Source: Branchinecta lynchi
Taxonomy: Eukaryota > Arthropoda > Branchiopoda > Anostraca > Branchinectidae
Direction: 5' to 3'
Assembly: GCA_023053575.1 (NCBI GenBank)
Contig: JAKZAP010000001.1
Span: 17,991,533-18,055,532 of the forward strand
DNA: 64,000 nucleotides
Part shown: in pieces, positions 46,301 to 51,513 of the stretch
How positions within the stretch are numbered: the stretch's first letter is position 1
Layout: each line of letters opens with the position of its first letter
Notes under the pieces: generated by a model
Database searches by the model: none
Told to the model about the DNA's origin: nothing
What the model saw: only the letters and a program-made list of their open reading frames with translations
Made by a program: the position numbers and the translations under genes

Positions 46301-48190
46301 CCTCGAAAAAAGCTTAAAACAGCCAAACCCGTGGATAATTTGTTAAAAGCAGAGCCTTGTTTTATAGTATTCAACCATTTTTTAATATTGGAACATGAAT
46401 GGTGTGAGTAGTGCTTTAAACGTTTCGTCAGCAGCCCCTCGTGGAAATCAGTTTAGTCTTAAGGGAAATGGAATGTCATTCGGCAAACTGTCCTGGAAGT
46501 TTATCACTAAAACACTCTACCTGTTACTTCCAGTAGCCTATCAGCGAGAGTACTCTTGCCATGGTCTATGTGAGCTATAATACTGAAATTCCGGATTCTT
46601 TCCACTGGAAACTCCGAAAGATCCAATTTATCGGCATCTTGAGCGTGGAATACTGAAGCAGTACTGAAACAATTGCAGGATCGTCTGTAACAAAAAAAGA
46701 CGAATTATGCTTCAAATTCAATCATTCGTACAGCAACCAAAAACATATGTATTGTTTCATTGCAGGTAATCGCAGCACCAAATAAACAACAAATTTTATT
46801 TTTGAAAAGTACAGCTTGAATGGCTCCGTATCAAGCAAACTTAGTCTTCAAAACCATTGATTTCAAAGTAGACTGCATGGCGATTCTGGCGGTCTGGAAA
46901 GCTCCGCTAGTTTATGCACCGACTGATTTTAAAACATGATTCGCTTTCCAGAGCTGGTTTTGCGCTCCGCCAGTTCAGTGACTTGGAAAGTGAGCCCGAT
47001 GAAAAAATTCTTTGACTGTGTAGTTGTACGAAAAATTGCATGTATTGATATGTAGTAGTATGGAATACTTTGAATTAACATGCCTCGGACTGGGTTAATC
47101 TTAGGTAGTAGTATCCGATAGCATCCAATCTTGCTGTAGTAACATCCAGTTTGCTAGTAGCAGCATGCTGTGGCAGCAGATACTACTGCATGCTACTTTT
47201 TCATATAACTTCATATAACTAATTCTCGGAAAAATTTCGTCGGGTGAATCCACACTACGTGAGTCAAGAGCTAAACAACACTAGGGAGTAGCGCCAAGAC
47301 CTATCCTTTCTATGCTTTGCAAGCGGGCCATAATCCTAGCGCCGCCCACTAAGCTTGCAAGTTATCGGAGCCAGCGCTGGTGCATAACTGAATGACTTTC
47401 AGTAGGGACGATCTTTATCGCTAGTGATAGCTGCTGTTCACAAGTGTCACTTTTTTAAGTCTTGGCGCTGCCCCCTAGCATTATTTTGCTCTGCGTGAGT
47501 GGAAACAGATCTCGGCAAGTCAGCGAGAAGTTGTAAAGGCGCAAGCCACTAACTGATAATTCTTTCTAGCACCGGCGGATTTTCGCTTTACTTTTTGGAA
47601 AGTGAATCCGTGAGAAGTAAGAATCCCCCTTATGTTTTGAGTTATCGGTAGTTTTTTTCGCGCTTCGTAGAATGATTCAGAAAACGCAATAGGACACCCA
47701 CATGTGTTCCCCCTATTTGTTCTTCAGCAAGCGGGCTAGTGGACTATAAGAATACATTGCTTCCAGATTCCGTAGCTCACTGTACTTAAGCCAGATGGCT
47801 TGTCCACCATAGAGAATATCAGTTTGCTTGTAGTTTTCTCACAGAAAACAAAACTAGGTTCATTGTAACCAACTTCTATGTTGCTGACTTTCTGATTTAC
47901 TTGACCATATTTCGCCGTTATGTACTAGGTTTTTGCTTTCCTTACACATGACCATGCAGCGTTCGTGCACGCCTAGTGACCAATAGTAACCCTGGAAAAC
48001 ATAGAGCAACACTACAGATGCCTATACTCTTTGCATTGATCAAAGCGACGATACGCCCTTGCATAAATTTTCAATTTAAGTGAGAGATTTAAATAGTTTA
48101 CCTTTCAGTGGTTCGCAGGAATCGGATTTCCTTCCTGAGCTTCAACAAGACCCTTGCCGCAAAAGGAGACGCAATCCTCCAAGAATTCAT
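1265..48190 (-). CDS. GUF1: GUF1, mitochondrial translation factor (LepA/EF4 GTPase), seven exons, 3' part off window
   Basis: Gene-level entry. Joining exons 48102-48190, 46521-46684, 44780-44952, 24633-24851, 21501-21772, 8305-8544 and 1265-1392 on the minus strand gives 1285 coding bases (428 codons plus one base) with every phase matching and all junctions GT-AG. The product has an Arg-rich N-terminal leader, then P-loop AHIDHGKST (residues 67-75), RGIT (106-109), DTPGH (132-136), NKID (186-189) and SAK (217-219), then domain II and the start of domain III with [11 protein letters not shown]. This is the LepA/EF4 layout. The family acts on mitochondrial ribosomes in the matrix and supports translation by promoting back-translocation. 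The family is usually about 600-670 residues, so roughly 200-240 C-terminal residues, including the LepA-specific C-terminal domain, lie left of the window. Introns are 1417, 1568, 19928, 2860, 12956 and 6912 bp and full of repeats. Frames are intact, so I infer a functional gene. Confidence 0.95.
1402..1998 (+). mobile_element. Short family B element next to GUF1 exon 7
   Basis: It starts AACAAGAGCTGGAAGCTCAT and ends in a decayed hairpin (GTCACGCGAAGCTGCAAGTT). Internal CCAAGTTTCGTCGTCCTAGC and ACTCACGATCACGGGAATTC belong to the B unit. The start is nine bases from the exon 7 3' splice site. Confidence 0.7.
2450..3876 (+). mobile_element. Family B element, 5' truncated
   Basis: It enters at GTTTGGTAAAAAGTGTTTTA and runs through three copies of the GCACTTTAAGG..AAATTCATCTGTAAGC segment. 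Then come two C-rich ~430-bp units, ending in the hairpin TATGGCACTTGAGCCAGAGG followed by CTGCAAGTGCCATAAAA. Confidence 0.7.
4130..4281 (+). repeat. 77-bp tandem duplication
   Basis: TAACATCTGTCACAGCCTGC.. at 4136 recurs at 4213 for about 70 bp with one mismatch (CTCCTCTAA/CTCCCCTAA). A recent local duplication. Confidence 0.85.
5010..5350 (+). pseudogene. LINE 3' terminal fragment
   Basis: [20 protein letters not shown] is the C-terminal CCHC-like motif, parallel to the one at 44250. The 3' UTR ends ATGGCCTCAGGCTTTTTGTG CAATAAA then (ATTCT)n, a microsatellite tail typical of LINE 3' ends. Confidence 0.65.
6133..6288 (-). CDS. Possible small exon inside GUF1 intron 6
   Basis: ATG at 6288 opens 52 codons, [20 protein letters not shown].. 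to ..[12 protein letters not shown], ending at a strong donor CTTTACAG|GTGAGG. Amino-acid composition looks protein-like and no repeat family overlaps it. GUF1 exons 6 and 7 join in phase without it, so it would belong to a nested gene or a retroelement remnant. No partner exon was identified. Confidence 0.2.
6420..6900 (-). repeat. Family D, reverse copy in GUF1 intron 6
   Basis: CTGGGCCCAATTGCCCCTGA and CTGGGCCCAGTTGCCCTTAA lie 128 bp apart with the same spacer types as 48550-49130, inverted. Confidence 0.6.
6905..7365 (-). repeat. Family A fragment
   Basis: Two diverged units (GGCCAGGTTCCGACCGAACC and TTTGGCCAGATTCGGGGCAA) are followed by CCCAAAATATAAGGCTAGGG and GACAGACCGACGGAC. The termini are lost. 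Confidence 0.55.
7684..8107. mobile_element. Foldback MITE, arms about 135 bp
   Basis: The arm AACCCGTGTT.. to GTTTGAAAACATTATGCAT (left) pairs with the inverted right arm ending AACACGGGTT. Conserved inner blocks are CAGAAGTTTCATAACAGAT, AACACGAGGATGCG and TTTCAACAGATAAT. The arms differ by small indels, so it is older than the 49.6-kb foldback. Confidence 0.75.
8305..8544 (-). CDS. GUF1: GUF1 exon 6: end of domain II, start of domain III
   Basis: The acceptor is CTGTGTATTGCAG. The first base completes a Leu codon split from exon 5. The exon encodes [25 protein letters not shown] and [17 protein letters not shown], then a helix ending [16 protein letters not shown], all collinear with LepA/GUF1. 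The donor is CTCGAG|GTAATA (phase 2); exon 7 completes the Ser codon. Confidence 0.95.
8545..10050. other. GUF1 intron 5 sequence, no gene
   Basis: It contains a C run at 9122-9135 and two diverged copies of a ~190-bp stretch (GGTACACTAATTTGCACAAG at 9169; GGTACACTAACTAGCAGAAA at 9313). Otherwise unremarkable. Confidence 0.5.
10051..10357. repeat. Family A fragment bracketed by a 39-bp perfect inverted repeat
   Basis: 10051-10089 (GGCAAGAGCTCTACGAAGCT..) and 10319-10357 are exact inverted copies, 39 bp each. Between them is a single A unit with the G/C-rich flank (GGGCGAACTACTTGTCCGGC). An inverted repeat this perfect around a degraded A segment implies a recent duplication-inversion or hairpin event. 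Confidence 0.7.
10497..11794 (+). mobile_element. Family B element, 5' truncated
   Basis: It holds about two and a half units with CTAGGGCTTGTGCTTGTTCT and GATCACCGGAATTCCG. It ends in a hairpin whose outer pair differs on both sides from the consensus (TGCACTTG..CAAGTGCA), which preserves pairing. Confidence 0.7.
11795..12718. other. Intron 5 spacer, no gene
   Basis: A small direct repeat of AATATGAATG(A/G) near 11867-11912. Nothing else is recognised. Confidence 0.45.
12719..15280 (+). mobile_element. Family B element, long copy
   Basis: It starts AACAAGAGCTGCGAGCTCAT and ends GAGTAAGCTCAAGTGCCATAAAA. The internal units at about 13830-14340 include a near-identical tandem pair (GACGTGACAGTGAACGTCCG at 13824 and GACGTGACACTGAACGTCCG at 14103), period about 279 bp. 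Several runs of 9-14 C occur (13098, 13786, 14502). Confidence 0.75.
15522..17221. mobile_element. hAT-like DNA transposon, non-autonomous, 1.7 kb
   Basis: Terminal inverted repeats CAGGGGCGTCACTA and TAGTGACGCCCCTG (14/14) are flanked by perfect 8-bp duplications GACCTGTA (15514-15521, 17222-17229). CAG..CTG ends and an 8-bp duplication are hAT hallmarks. The interior is repetitive: a ~130-bp motif with CGTCGGCACATCGGGTTCTT recurs five times (15.7-16.2 kb), and a ~320-bp motif with GTACAGTCGTTGGAAGCTTC recurs three times (16.3-17.1 kb). The 252-codon open frame inside follows these repeats and is not a transposase. Confidence 0.88.
17480..18003. mobile_element. Foldback MITE, arms about 180 bp
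   Basis: The left arm from GGTCCATTCACACGGGTTTT and the right arm ending AAAACCCGTTGTGCATGGGCC are inverted copies. Both contain CTCGGTCTCAGAGCGATTTC or its complement. Toward the centre, two further nested pairs of AGCCAATCA/TGATTGGCT occur. The apparent ORFs on both strands mirror each other. Confidence 0.75.
18668..19741 (-). mobile_element. Family A element (full length), reverse orientation
   Basis: On plus it starts AACAAGACAAAAGGTGTCGA followed by TGGGATCCCAAAAATC, and ends GTTTTGGGATCCCAAAAA. Inside are about four units, then a C-rich segment, ACCAAGTTTCATCAAAATAT and a short GACGGAC stretch. It lies in GUF1 intron 5. Confidence 0.8.
19753..20134. mobile_element. MITE, 382 bp
   Basis: Inverted ends GGTGTATTCTCGCCGTTC and GAACGGCGAGAATGCGCC (16/18). 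Subterminal palindromes CGAGGACTCCACTTGAGGAG and ACGCGGAATCCGCGT. No clear target duplication. Confidence 0.6.
20135..21159. other. Intron 5 spacer, no gene
   Basis: C run at 20287-20299 and two related segments at 20300-20400 and 20395-20480 (CAGCCAGA..AACTGAA..CGTGATC). No coding signal. Confidence 0.45.
21160..21372 (-). repeat. Retroelement 3' end with (AAGT)n tail, reverse
   Basis: Reverse copy of the family at 50690-51032. The plus strand begins AGTAAGTAAGTAAGTCATTT, and the minus frame has [20 protein letters not shown] and ends FSKWRLTNK. Confidence 0.55.
21501..21772 (-). CDS. GUF1: GUF1 exon 5: G5 SAK and domain II
   Basis: The acceptor is TTGTTTGTTCCAG and the donor ACCCT|GTAAGT (phase 2). 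The exon encodes [20 protein letters not shown] (G5 and end of the G domain), PPP, then the beta-barrel domain II ([20 protein letters not shown].., [23 protein letters not shown]). An end of a family A repeat (AACAAGA.. on plus, TCTTGTT in gene sense) begins 8 bp beyond the acceptor AG. Confidence 0.95.
21781..22143 (-). mobile_element. Family A remnant, internally deleted, abutting GUF1 exon 5
   Basis: The plus-strand start AACAAGAATAAAGTTTCGAT followed by GGGATCTCAAA is a diverged A tail. The other end CTTATGTTTTGGGATCCCAA at 22123-22142 is an A head. The unit array is gone. The tail starts eight bases from the exon 5 acceptor AG. Confidence 0.65.
22577..22640 (-). repeat. Family A tail fragment
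   Basis: AATAAGACCAACGGTTTCGA followed by CGGGATCCCAAGATT matches the A tail. The rest is not visible; it is followed by a TA-rich tract at 22677-22690. Confidence 0.55.
22700..23062 (+). pseudogene. LINE C-terminal RT fragment
   Basis: [20 protein letters not shown], then one stop, then [20 protein letters not shown] and [20 protein letters not shown]. The KFMYLGIPY motif is the RT thumb-region segment of non-LTR elements. Its 3' side is cut by the family A copy at 23180. Confidence 0.65.
23180..23893 (+). mobile_element. Family A element, 3' truncated, with two heads
   Basis: It begins TTTTTGGGATCCCAAAACGG. A second head-like segment (..TTGTCGGTCTGCCCGTCCGT) follows near 23616, so the head plus one unit seems duplicated. 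The tail is missing; sequence similarity fades after 23893. Confidence 0.65.
23900..24632. other. GUF1 intron 4 sequence, no gene
   Basis: Nothing recognised. It includes the exon 4 donor region. Confidence 0.45.
24633..24851 (-). CDS. GUF1: GUF1 exon 4: G4 NKID region
   Basis: This 73-codon exon is phase 0 at both ends. The acceptor is TTTGTTTTACAG and the donor AAG|GTAAGA. It encodes [36 protein letters not shown] and [20 protein letters not shown] is the guanine-specificity motif. The QGVQAQT stretch is typical of LepA-group GTPases. A MITE (24879-25157 plus its 8-bp duplication) sits only 19 bp upstream of the 3' splice site, so any branch point must lie in or at the edge of the element. 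Confidence 0.95.
24879..25157. mobile_element. hAT-like MITE, 279 bp, at GUF1 exon 4 acceptor
   Basis: It has perfect 18-bp inverted ends CAGAGCAAAATAACTCTA / TAGAGTTATTTTGCTCTG and perfect 8-bp duplications CTATAGAG (24871-24878, 25158-25165). Its left duplication is 19 bp from exon 4. Confidence 0.88.
25235..25600 (-). repeat. Retroelement 3' end with (AAT)n tail, reverse
   Basis: Read on minus it ends ..GATTTGTGGGTTAAAAATAA followed by (ATT)n. A terminal poly-unit tail and ORF-like sequence upstream suggest a LINE or SINE 3' end. Confidence 0.45.
25600..27738. other. Intron 3 spacer, repeat scraps only
   Basis: It holds a G run at 25828, a poly-A at 26312-26330, the B fragment at 26469, and hAT-like scraps (GGTTACTAGCCTTTTACC near 26041; ATTTCGCCCTGCAGC near 27457). 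The 80-codon frame at 26923-27165 has no recognisable domain. Confidence 0.45.
26469..26675 (+). repeat. Family B fragment (5' end only)
   Basis: It starts AACAAGAGCTGGAAGATCAT and shows the same first ~70 bases as the copy at 1402. It then jumps to a C-rich unit with a 20+ base C run (26589-26610) and stops at a duplicated GACATGCTGA. Confidence 0.65.
27739..28786 (+). mobile_element. Family A element (full length)
   Basis: It starts TTTTTGGGATCCCAAAACG, has a long (GTCC)n run at 27790-27826 and about four diverged units, and ends TTCGGGATCCCATCG..GGTCTTGTT. It lies in GUF1 intron 3. Confidence 0.8.
28880..29500. repeat. Decayed hAT-family fragments
   Basis: AAATTTCGCCTGCGGCGCTC (near 29107) and GCGACGCCCCTGGCTG (near 29496) match the interior and end of the 15.5-kb and 61.8-kb elements. 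A poly-A/AAAT tract at 29352-29387 splits them. Confidence 0.45.
30180..30380. mobile_element. Small hAT-like MITE relic
   Basis: CAGAGGCGTTACTAGC and inverted CAGGGGCGTCACGTAC (10 of first 12 match) bracket 201 bp with a G run near the left end and a C run near the right, the same plan as 15522-17221. No target duplication remains. Confidence 0.55.
30520..31010 (-). repeat. Family A fragment
   Basis: Diverged tail and units: GATCCAGAGATTCGGGTCTT, TTTTAGCAGGATTCCAGGCG and the C-rich segment ending ATAAATGTAGGGCCACGAAG. The terminal palindromes are lost or mutated (GGGGATACCAAAAAG). Confidence 0.5.
31430..31790 (+). repeat. Two retroelement 3' ends
   Basis: TAGTTTAAATAAATAATAAATAAAT (31512-31537) and GGGTCATAAATAAATTGATT (31758-31777) are tailed ends after T-rich 3' UTR-like sequence. 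No coding part is recognisable. Confidence 0.35.
33001..34208. repeat. Four-unit tandem array, period about 308 bp
   Basis: Units begin CGGATAATCGGG at 33001, 33284, 33596 and 33903. Units 2-4 are nearly identical apart from the length of a G run (near 33374, 33684 and 33992), indicating recent amplification. Each unit holds GCACTAGTATAGCTCTGCGC and GATCAATCGAAGGTCGA, a module shared with some A copies. Confidence 0.85.
35247..36680 (+). mobile_element. Family A element (full length) inside family B
   Basis: It starts TTTTTGGGATCCCAAAACG and ends GGGATCCCATCGAAACC..TCTTGTT. After the head come (GTCC)n at 35307-35330, ATTTTGATGAAACTTGG, a G-run region, then about seven units with starts near 35516, 35652, 35788, 35926, 36063, 36197 and 36333 (period ~136). 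Each unit holds GGACAAGTAGTTCGCCCGGA followed by ATCCGGCC..ACCGG. No target duplication is seen. It interrupts the B copy at 32761-38249. Confidence 0.8.
36944..38118 (+). mobile_element. Family A element (full length) inside family B
   Basis: It has the same termini as the copy at 35247 (TTTTTGGGATCCCAAAACG and ..CACCTTTGGTCTTGTT). It holds about five ~136-bp units and lies in the same B copy, separated from the first A insertion by 263 bp of B sequence. Confidence 0.8.
38250..39422. other. Intron 3 spacer
   Basis: Apart from the retro end at 38660 and a G run at 38982, no gene or repeat is recognised. Confidence 0.4.
38660..38980 (-). repeat. Retroelement 3' end with (CTTAC)n tail, reverse
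   Basis: The minus frame ends [17 protein letters not shown], then ..AAAATTGTACCTTACCTTACC. A G/C run at 38981-38991 marks the 5' break. Confidence 0.45.
39423..40548 (-). mobile_element. Family A element (full length), reverse orientation
   Basis: It is closely similar to the copy at 18668-19741 along its whole length and starts AACAAGACCAAAGGTGTCGA. It ends with an expanded (GACG)n array at 40446-40494 followed by CGTTTTGGGATCCCAAAAA. A short local duplication (GGGTACAACCGGATGTCCGT twice near 39747 and 39780) is specific to it. Confidence 0.8.
40919..41330 (+). pseudogene. LINE endonuclease-domain remnant
   Basis: The translation contains ..[19 protein letters not shown], with the SDHxP motif that ends the APE-type endonuclease domain of non-LTR retrotransposons. 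The following ~60 codons (..[20 protein letters not shown]) resemble the linker toward reverse transcriptase, with stops. It is on the same strand as the RT remnant starting at 42450 and separated from it by a family A insertion (41368-42449), but linker sequence is also missing, so this is not a simple interrupted copy. Confidence 0.6.
41368..42449. mobile_element. Family A element in head-to-head inverted form
   Basis: Both ends carry the A head: TTTTTGGGATCCCAAAACG at 41368 and CGTTTTTGGATCCCAAAAA at 42431-42449. Each is followed inward by the (GTCC)n stretch, the AAACTTGGT module and the G-rich segment. The centre holds about four units of ~136 bp in plus orientation (41620-42180). The usual TCTTGTT tail is absent. 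Confidence 0.75.
42834..42972. mobile_element. 139-bp insertion in LINE, half copy of the 49.6-kb foldback
   Basis: The insert begins with an A-rich run and ends GTTTGAAT. It matches the right arm of the foldback at 49575-49859 almost base for base. It is flanked by AAATAAAAAGGCA (42821-42833) and AAATAAAATGGCA (42973-42985), a 12/13 target-site duplication. Removing the insert and one duplicate keeps the LINE RT frame open from LRNK into the FADD segment. Confidence 0.8.
43456..43759. mobile_element. 304-bp insertion in LINE with 15-bp duplication
   Basis: Perfect direct repeats AGTTGTAATTTAGTT flank it (43441-43455 and 43760-43774). Inside, an inverted repeat of about 37 bp (ATGGTGCAAAACGGATAAGC.. 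near 43491 against ..GCTTATCCGTTTTGCACCGT near 43752) brackets two direct copies of a ~60-bp segment starting GGCTCCAGCCGCTCAAGC. It carries the same TATTTCGGCCCTTCTTGG core as the 49.6-kb foldback. A 15-bp duplication suggests LINE-type target-primed insertion. Confidence 0.75.
44780..44952 (-). CDS. GUF1: GUF1 exon 3: switch I and switch II (G2, G3)
   Basis: The acceptor is a T-rich tract ending TTTTTTTTAG. The exon encodes ..[18 protein letters not shown] (G2, switch I) and [16 protein letters not shown] (G3, switch II; the His after PG is the catalytic-type residue of translational GTPases). The exon is 57 codons plus two bases and ends in phase 0 at a perfect GTAAGT donor. The next intron is 19.9 kb, the longest here. 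Confidence 0.95.
45229..45421. mobile_element. hAT-like MITE, 193 bp
   Basis: Ends are CAGGCCCGTATCCAGG and inverted CAAAGCCGTATCCAGG (13/16), with 8-bp duplications GCTACAGG (45221-45228, 45422-45429). The interior is G-rich near the left end and C-rich near the right. It lies in GUF1 intron 2. Confidence 0.85.
45430..46520. other. GUF1 intron 2 sequence, nothing recognised
   Basis: AT-rich. A short duplicated phrase (CTAACTGCTTCATTCATTCT / CTGTAATTGTTCCATTAATT with CTTAAAT) occurs near 46060-46130. Confidence 0.4.
46521..46684 (-). CDS. GUF1: GUF1 exon 2: G1 P-loop
   Basis: The acceptor is TTTTTTTGTTACAG. The exon first encodes a non-conserved linker (..[19 protein letters not shown]), probably containing the presequence cleavage region. 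The G domain then begins at [20 protein letters not shown], the guanine-nucleotide P-loop of LepA/EF-G-type GTPases, followed by ADRLLEVTG. The donor is ACAG|GTAGAG (phase 1), and the split Gly codon is completed by exon 3. Confidence 0.95.
46686..48101. other. GUF1 intron 1
   Basis: It contains the MITE at 47265-47493 and, near 46880-46985, an imperfect inverted pair (GGTCTGGAAAGCTCCGC / GCTTTCCAGAGC). No exon. Confidence 0.5.
47265..47493. mobile_element. MITE related to the 24.9-kb MITE
   Basis: The right end GCATTATTTTGCTCTG matches the 24.9-kb element. The left end CAAGAGCTAAACAACACTAG pairs with it with several mismatches, then GGGAGTAGCGCCAAGAC pairs with GTCTTGGCGCTGCCCCC. CGTGAGT flanks both sides (47258-47264, 47494-47500). 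It lies in GUF1 intron 1. Confidence 0.7.
48102..48190 (-). CDS. GUF1: GUF1 exon 1: start codon and mitochondrial targeting leader
   Basis: The ATG at 48190-48188 has A at -3. It opens [20 protein letters not shown].., rich in Arg/Lys/Leu/Ala/Ser with almost no acidic residues at first, as expected of a mitochondrial presequence. The exon ends GAA AG before a GTAAAC donor (phase 2). The split Arg codon completes exactly at the acceptor of exon 2. No further upstream ATG in frame was needed. The start choice is inferred from presequence character and splice phase. Confidence 0.85.
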
Positions 48191-48549
48191 CTTACACAAC
48201 CTGCAAACAGGGACTGTGCCTTACACAGAACTGAATAACTAAACTATCCATTTAATGGGGTGTCCCTTGGACCAATCCACTATTGCGAGCGCTATTGCGA
48301 GCGCTTTAATGATGAAATTTTATTTACGCACTTAAGAACAGGAAAATAGTGCAGTATAGAAAATAAAAGGAAAAAATACACTGAGCTTTCAATAATGTAG
48401 TAAATGCACGAGATTAAAAAATAAACATTTAAACAGCTTTCGGTTTTTAGTGGAGTGTTCCTTGGAACAATCCACTATTGCGAGCGCTGTAGCAGCTTTC
48501 AGCTTCGGTTTTCGGTTTTCATCATATTCTCTGGATCTCATAAATCGTG

Positions 48550-49130
48550 AACGAGTGCAAGTATCAAGTTCAATTTTGGTACACTTATGGGTATTGGGGT
48601 CTAGTTGTGCCTTTTGAGGGTCCCACCCCCACACCCAACCGGTTCAGGGGCAAAAGGGCCTAGATTGCCCAGTGAATAATGTTCATAACTTGACCAGAAC
48701 TGGACATAGGACAATGAGATTTCTTGGACGTGTAGCTCCTACGGCTGGGAAATTGCTTTTAAAGTTGCACCTCCCCCACCCAAACCGTTCAAGGGCAACT
48801 GGGCCTAGATTGCCCAGGAGTAAAGTTCGGTACCCTTGCCAGGTTTCAACAGGTATCAAGTTGAAACTTGGTAGGGTTGTGAGCATTGGGGTTTCTTTTT
48901 CCTTGTTGCGGGTCCCGAACCCCACCCCCACTTGGTTCAGGGGCAATTGGGCCCAGATTGCCCATTTTTTAATGTTTTTAATTTGACAATAAGTGGAGAT
49001 AAGGCGATGAAATCCCTTTGTCCTTTAGGATCACACGGACCGGCGAGAGTTGAACCACCCCCACCATCCCCGTTCATGGCAAGTGGGCCCAAAATTGCCC
49101 ATGAAAAAAGTGTTTGACCCGTGACTGGAA
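48550..49130 (+). repeat. Family D: tandem units of about 150 bp upstream of GUF1
   Basis: A block GGTTCAGGGGCAATTGGGCC followed by AGATTGCCCA recurs near 48640, 48787, 48935 and 49070. ACTTG(A)..GACAA..GACATAGG-type spacers lie between. It starts about 360 bp upstream of the GUF1 start codon. Confidence 0.7.
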
Positions 49131-49574
49131 TCAAACTCTAAGCTCGTATACTTGAGGAAAAAAGGTGTAAAAACGAATTTTGATGGTTTGACCTCTAGTC
49201 CAGTGTGGAAACTTAGTTTTCTGATGTAGATGAAAAAGAAAGGAAATATTTCAATGACTAATCCTACAAAGCAGCCGCACATAAATGCTATTAAGCTGTC
49301 CAATTAAACATTCCTCACGCTCCTGGTTCAAACTACCATTTCCAGCTTTCTTTGAATATTCGATGCTCAAATGTTTCTCAAGGGAACACAGTAGAGCTAT
49401 GTGTCTAAACCAGTCAAAGAAAAGTAATAACTGAAACTAGATACTAGCAAAGAGTTTTAGGTTTCTTAAGACGTAAAGAACAAACCTGAGTTCTCCTTCT
49501 TAATTTACGAACAATCTTCCTCCTGTGACAGGATACTTTAAAAGATCATGAAGTGTCAATAAACTTATCAGTTT

Positions 49575-49859
49575 ATTCAAACAATGTCTACAACGGATAC
49601 GTCAGCTATGATTCTTCATCAGCGATATTTCGGCCCTTCTTGGCAAGGGTCCTCGTCAGGCTGTCAATCCTCTGGTTCAACTTCGGGGAAGGAAACAAAC
49701 CTGTAAACCTGGTAACCTGTAACCTGATTACAGGTTTGTTTCCTTCCCCGAAGTTGAACCAGAGGATTGACAGTCTGACGAGGACCCTTGCCAAGAAGGG
49801 CCGAAATATCGCTGATGAAGAATCATAGCTGACGTATCCGTTGTAGACATTGTTTGAAT
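49575..49859. mobile_element. Foldback element, 131-bp arms, 23-bp spacer
   Basis: The left arm 49575-49705 and right arm 49729-49859 are inverted copies with about one mismatch. Termini are ATTCAAAC and GTTTGAAT. The spacer at 49706-49728 itself contains AACCTGGTAACCTGTAACCT. Both strands show the same apparent ORF (..[19 protein letters not shown]), a mirror artefact of the palindrome rather than a gene. A single arm occurs at 42834-42972. Confidence 0.85.
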
Positions 49860-50689
49860 ACATGTTTCAAAGTCAGCTTGGGCACAAAGAATATTTATCA
49901 GTTTTCTAGATTTAGGCTATCCCTTGTTGTAAAAGGGCGCACAAATAAACAGAGCAACAAGCGGAAGAAGTTTGAATAATAATTGCTGGCTTCGACTTAC
50001 TTTATTTTTACTTCGACGAGCTGGTTGCGCCCACTTCTCAGTTTCAGAGACGCCATTTTGCGAAAACCAAGGGGGGAAATGGCCAAATTCCTGATCATTA
50101 GCTCGATTCAATTTCAATTCAATTTTCAATTCAATTCAGATTTATTCACCATAATATAAAAGCATGGCAGTTATAACATTGGCACGTCAAAACACTACAA
50201 AAACGAACAAGAAATATTTCATTCACGGCTTTTCCTTATAAAACTTAGGAAAATACGGGTAGTATTTTACTCAAAGTTTGGTGAAGGACCTTATTAAAAT
50301 TCACTTTACGCCACTGCCTCTTACTTTTATGATTTTATGACTTTTATTTTTCGTATGCTGCAGCCTCCCACCTGGGGGGTCAAATAACGACTCTGCCCAG
50401 TCTAAAATATTTGCGGCGTAACTGCAACCCTACAGTTTCAGATATAGACAGCTTCCCCTCTCTTACAGACCACACTTTGACCCCTGTTAGCTTTCCCACC
50501 AACCCGACCCCATCTCTCACTCCTCCTACTCCTATTTTACTATTACTATTTTACGTACTTCTATTTTGCGCCTTCCACGCAGTGCTTCCACAGTCCCGAA
50601 TGATTTCCCCGAAATTTCAGAAATCCCCGAAAAAAAATGGGGTTCCCCGAATATCTTTCTTCTCCCCTAAAACATTGTTAGTGGATGGC

Positions 50690-51032
50690 TCACTTCAGCC
50701 TTCTCCGTTTGGTCCACAGTTTTAATACTGTTTTGCACCTTTCTTTTTTTAAGTATGCGAAGCACCTGCTTTGTTTGCCAAAGTTGTACCATTCCCACAT
50801 GCTAACGGAGCGTTTCCAAGTTAAAGATGCAAGCGTCACACATTTGGATATTTCGTCGGCTCTGCCAAAAGTCATGGACAACTGGGTTCAGCCAGTGCAC
50901 GACACTCTACATTCTTTTCTGGCCAATGAATTAAAAATTGTATTCTGTTCTGTTGTATGTATTTTGTTTTACTTTGCATACTCCGCTTTCGAAATGGCGG
51001 GTCAGAAATAAATTACTTACTTACTTACTTTC
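50690..51032 (+). repeat. Retroelement 3' end with (ACTT)n tail
   Basis: An open frame with WVQPVHDTLHSFLANELKI.. runs to a stop, then AAATAAATTACTTACTTACTTACTT-type tail. A reverse copy with [10 protein letters not shown] and (AAGT)n lies at 21160-21372. Two shared peptide-like ends and the same tail define one non-LTR family. Confidence 0.55.
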
Positions 51033-51216
51033 TCTGTTAGCAATACGTGTTAGCAACACTATACAAAGTCAACACTCTTTCCCATCCCAAATACTGCCTT
51101 TTCGTGTAGAAGAAACTGAAATCACAGTTAAAAATCGTCAACCTCTGCGGTAACCTCGATTTTTTGCGCTCTTCTGCAAAAAAAACCCAACGTTGCTTCA
51201 AACTGCGTCTCCCTGT

Positions 51217-51513
51217 GTGTTCCACCCTGCTTACCGTAGTTACTACGAATGATGTCACGAATTCTGACTTTTTGCCGACAAGGCTGGAACGATCTTTCTG
51301 TTTTCCAGCAAGATATTACACCACGGGCGAATCCGACCAATCACGTTATAGAGATGCGTAGTTACTACGCATACGACGCTCCCGATCATGGTAAGCAAAT
51401 AGTAACTATTAGTTATTATTCCGAAAAGTTTGGAACGTCAGCATGGTAACTTTTCGTGAGGATGGAACGGAAATAGTAACTAATAGTAACTATTGTTAGA
51501 AGGGTGGAACACG
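51217..51513. mobile_element. MITE, 297 bp, with 7-8 bp duplication
   Basis: Inverted ends GTGTTCCACCCT / AGGGTGGAACAC and direct repeats CTCCCTGT (51209-51216, 51514-51521). The interior has several TAGTAACTA-type short repeats. The superfamily is uncertain; the duplication length fits hAT. Confidence 0.7.

Noticed and set aside
1265..48190. Bacterial lepA contamination or processed GUF1 pseudogene
   Set aside because: Seven phase-consistent exons with GT-AG introns and intact GTPase motifs rule out both.
49553..49863. Overlapping ORFs of similar sequence on both strands
   Set aside because: Mirror translations of the foldback arms.
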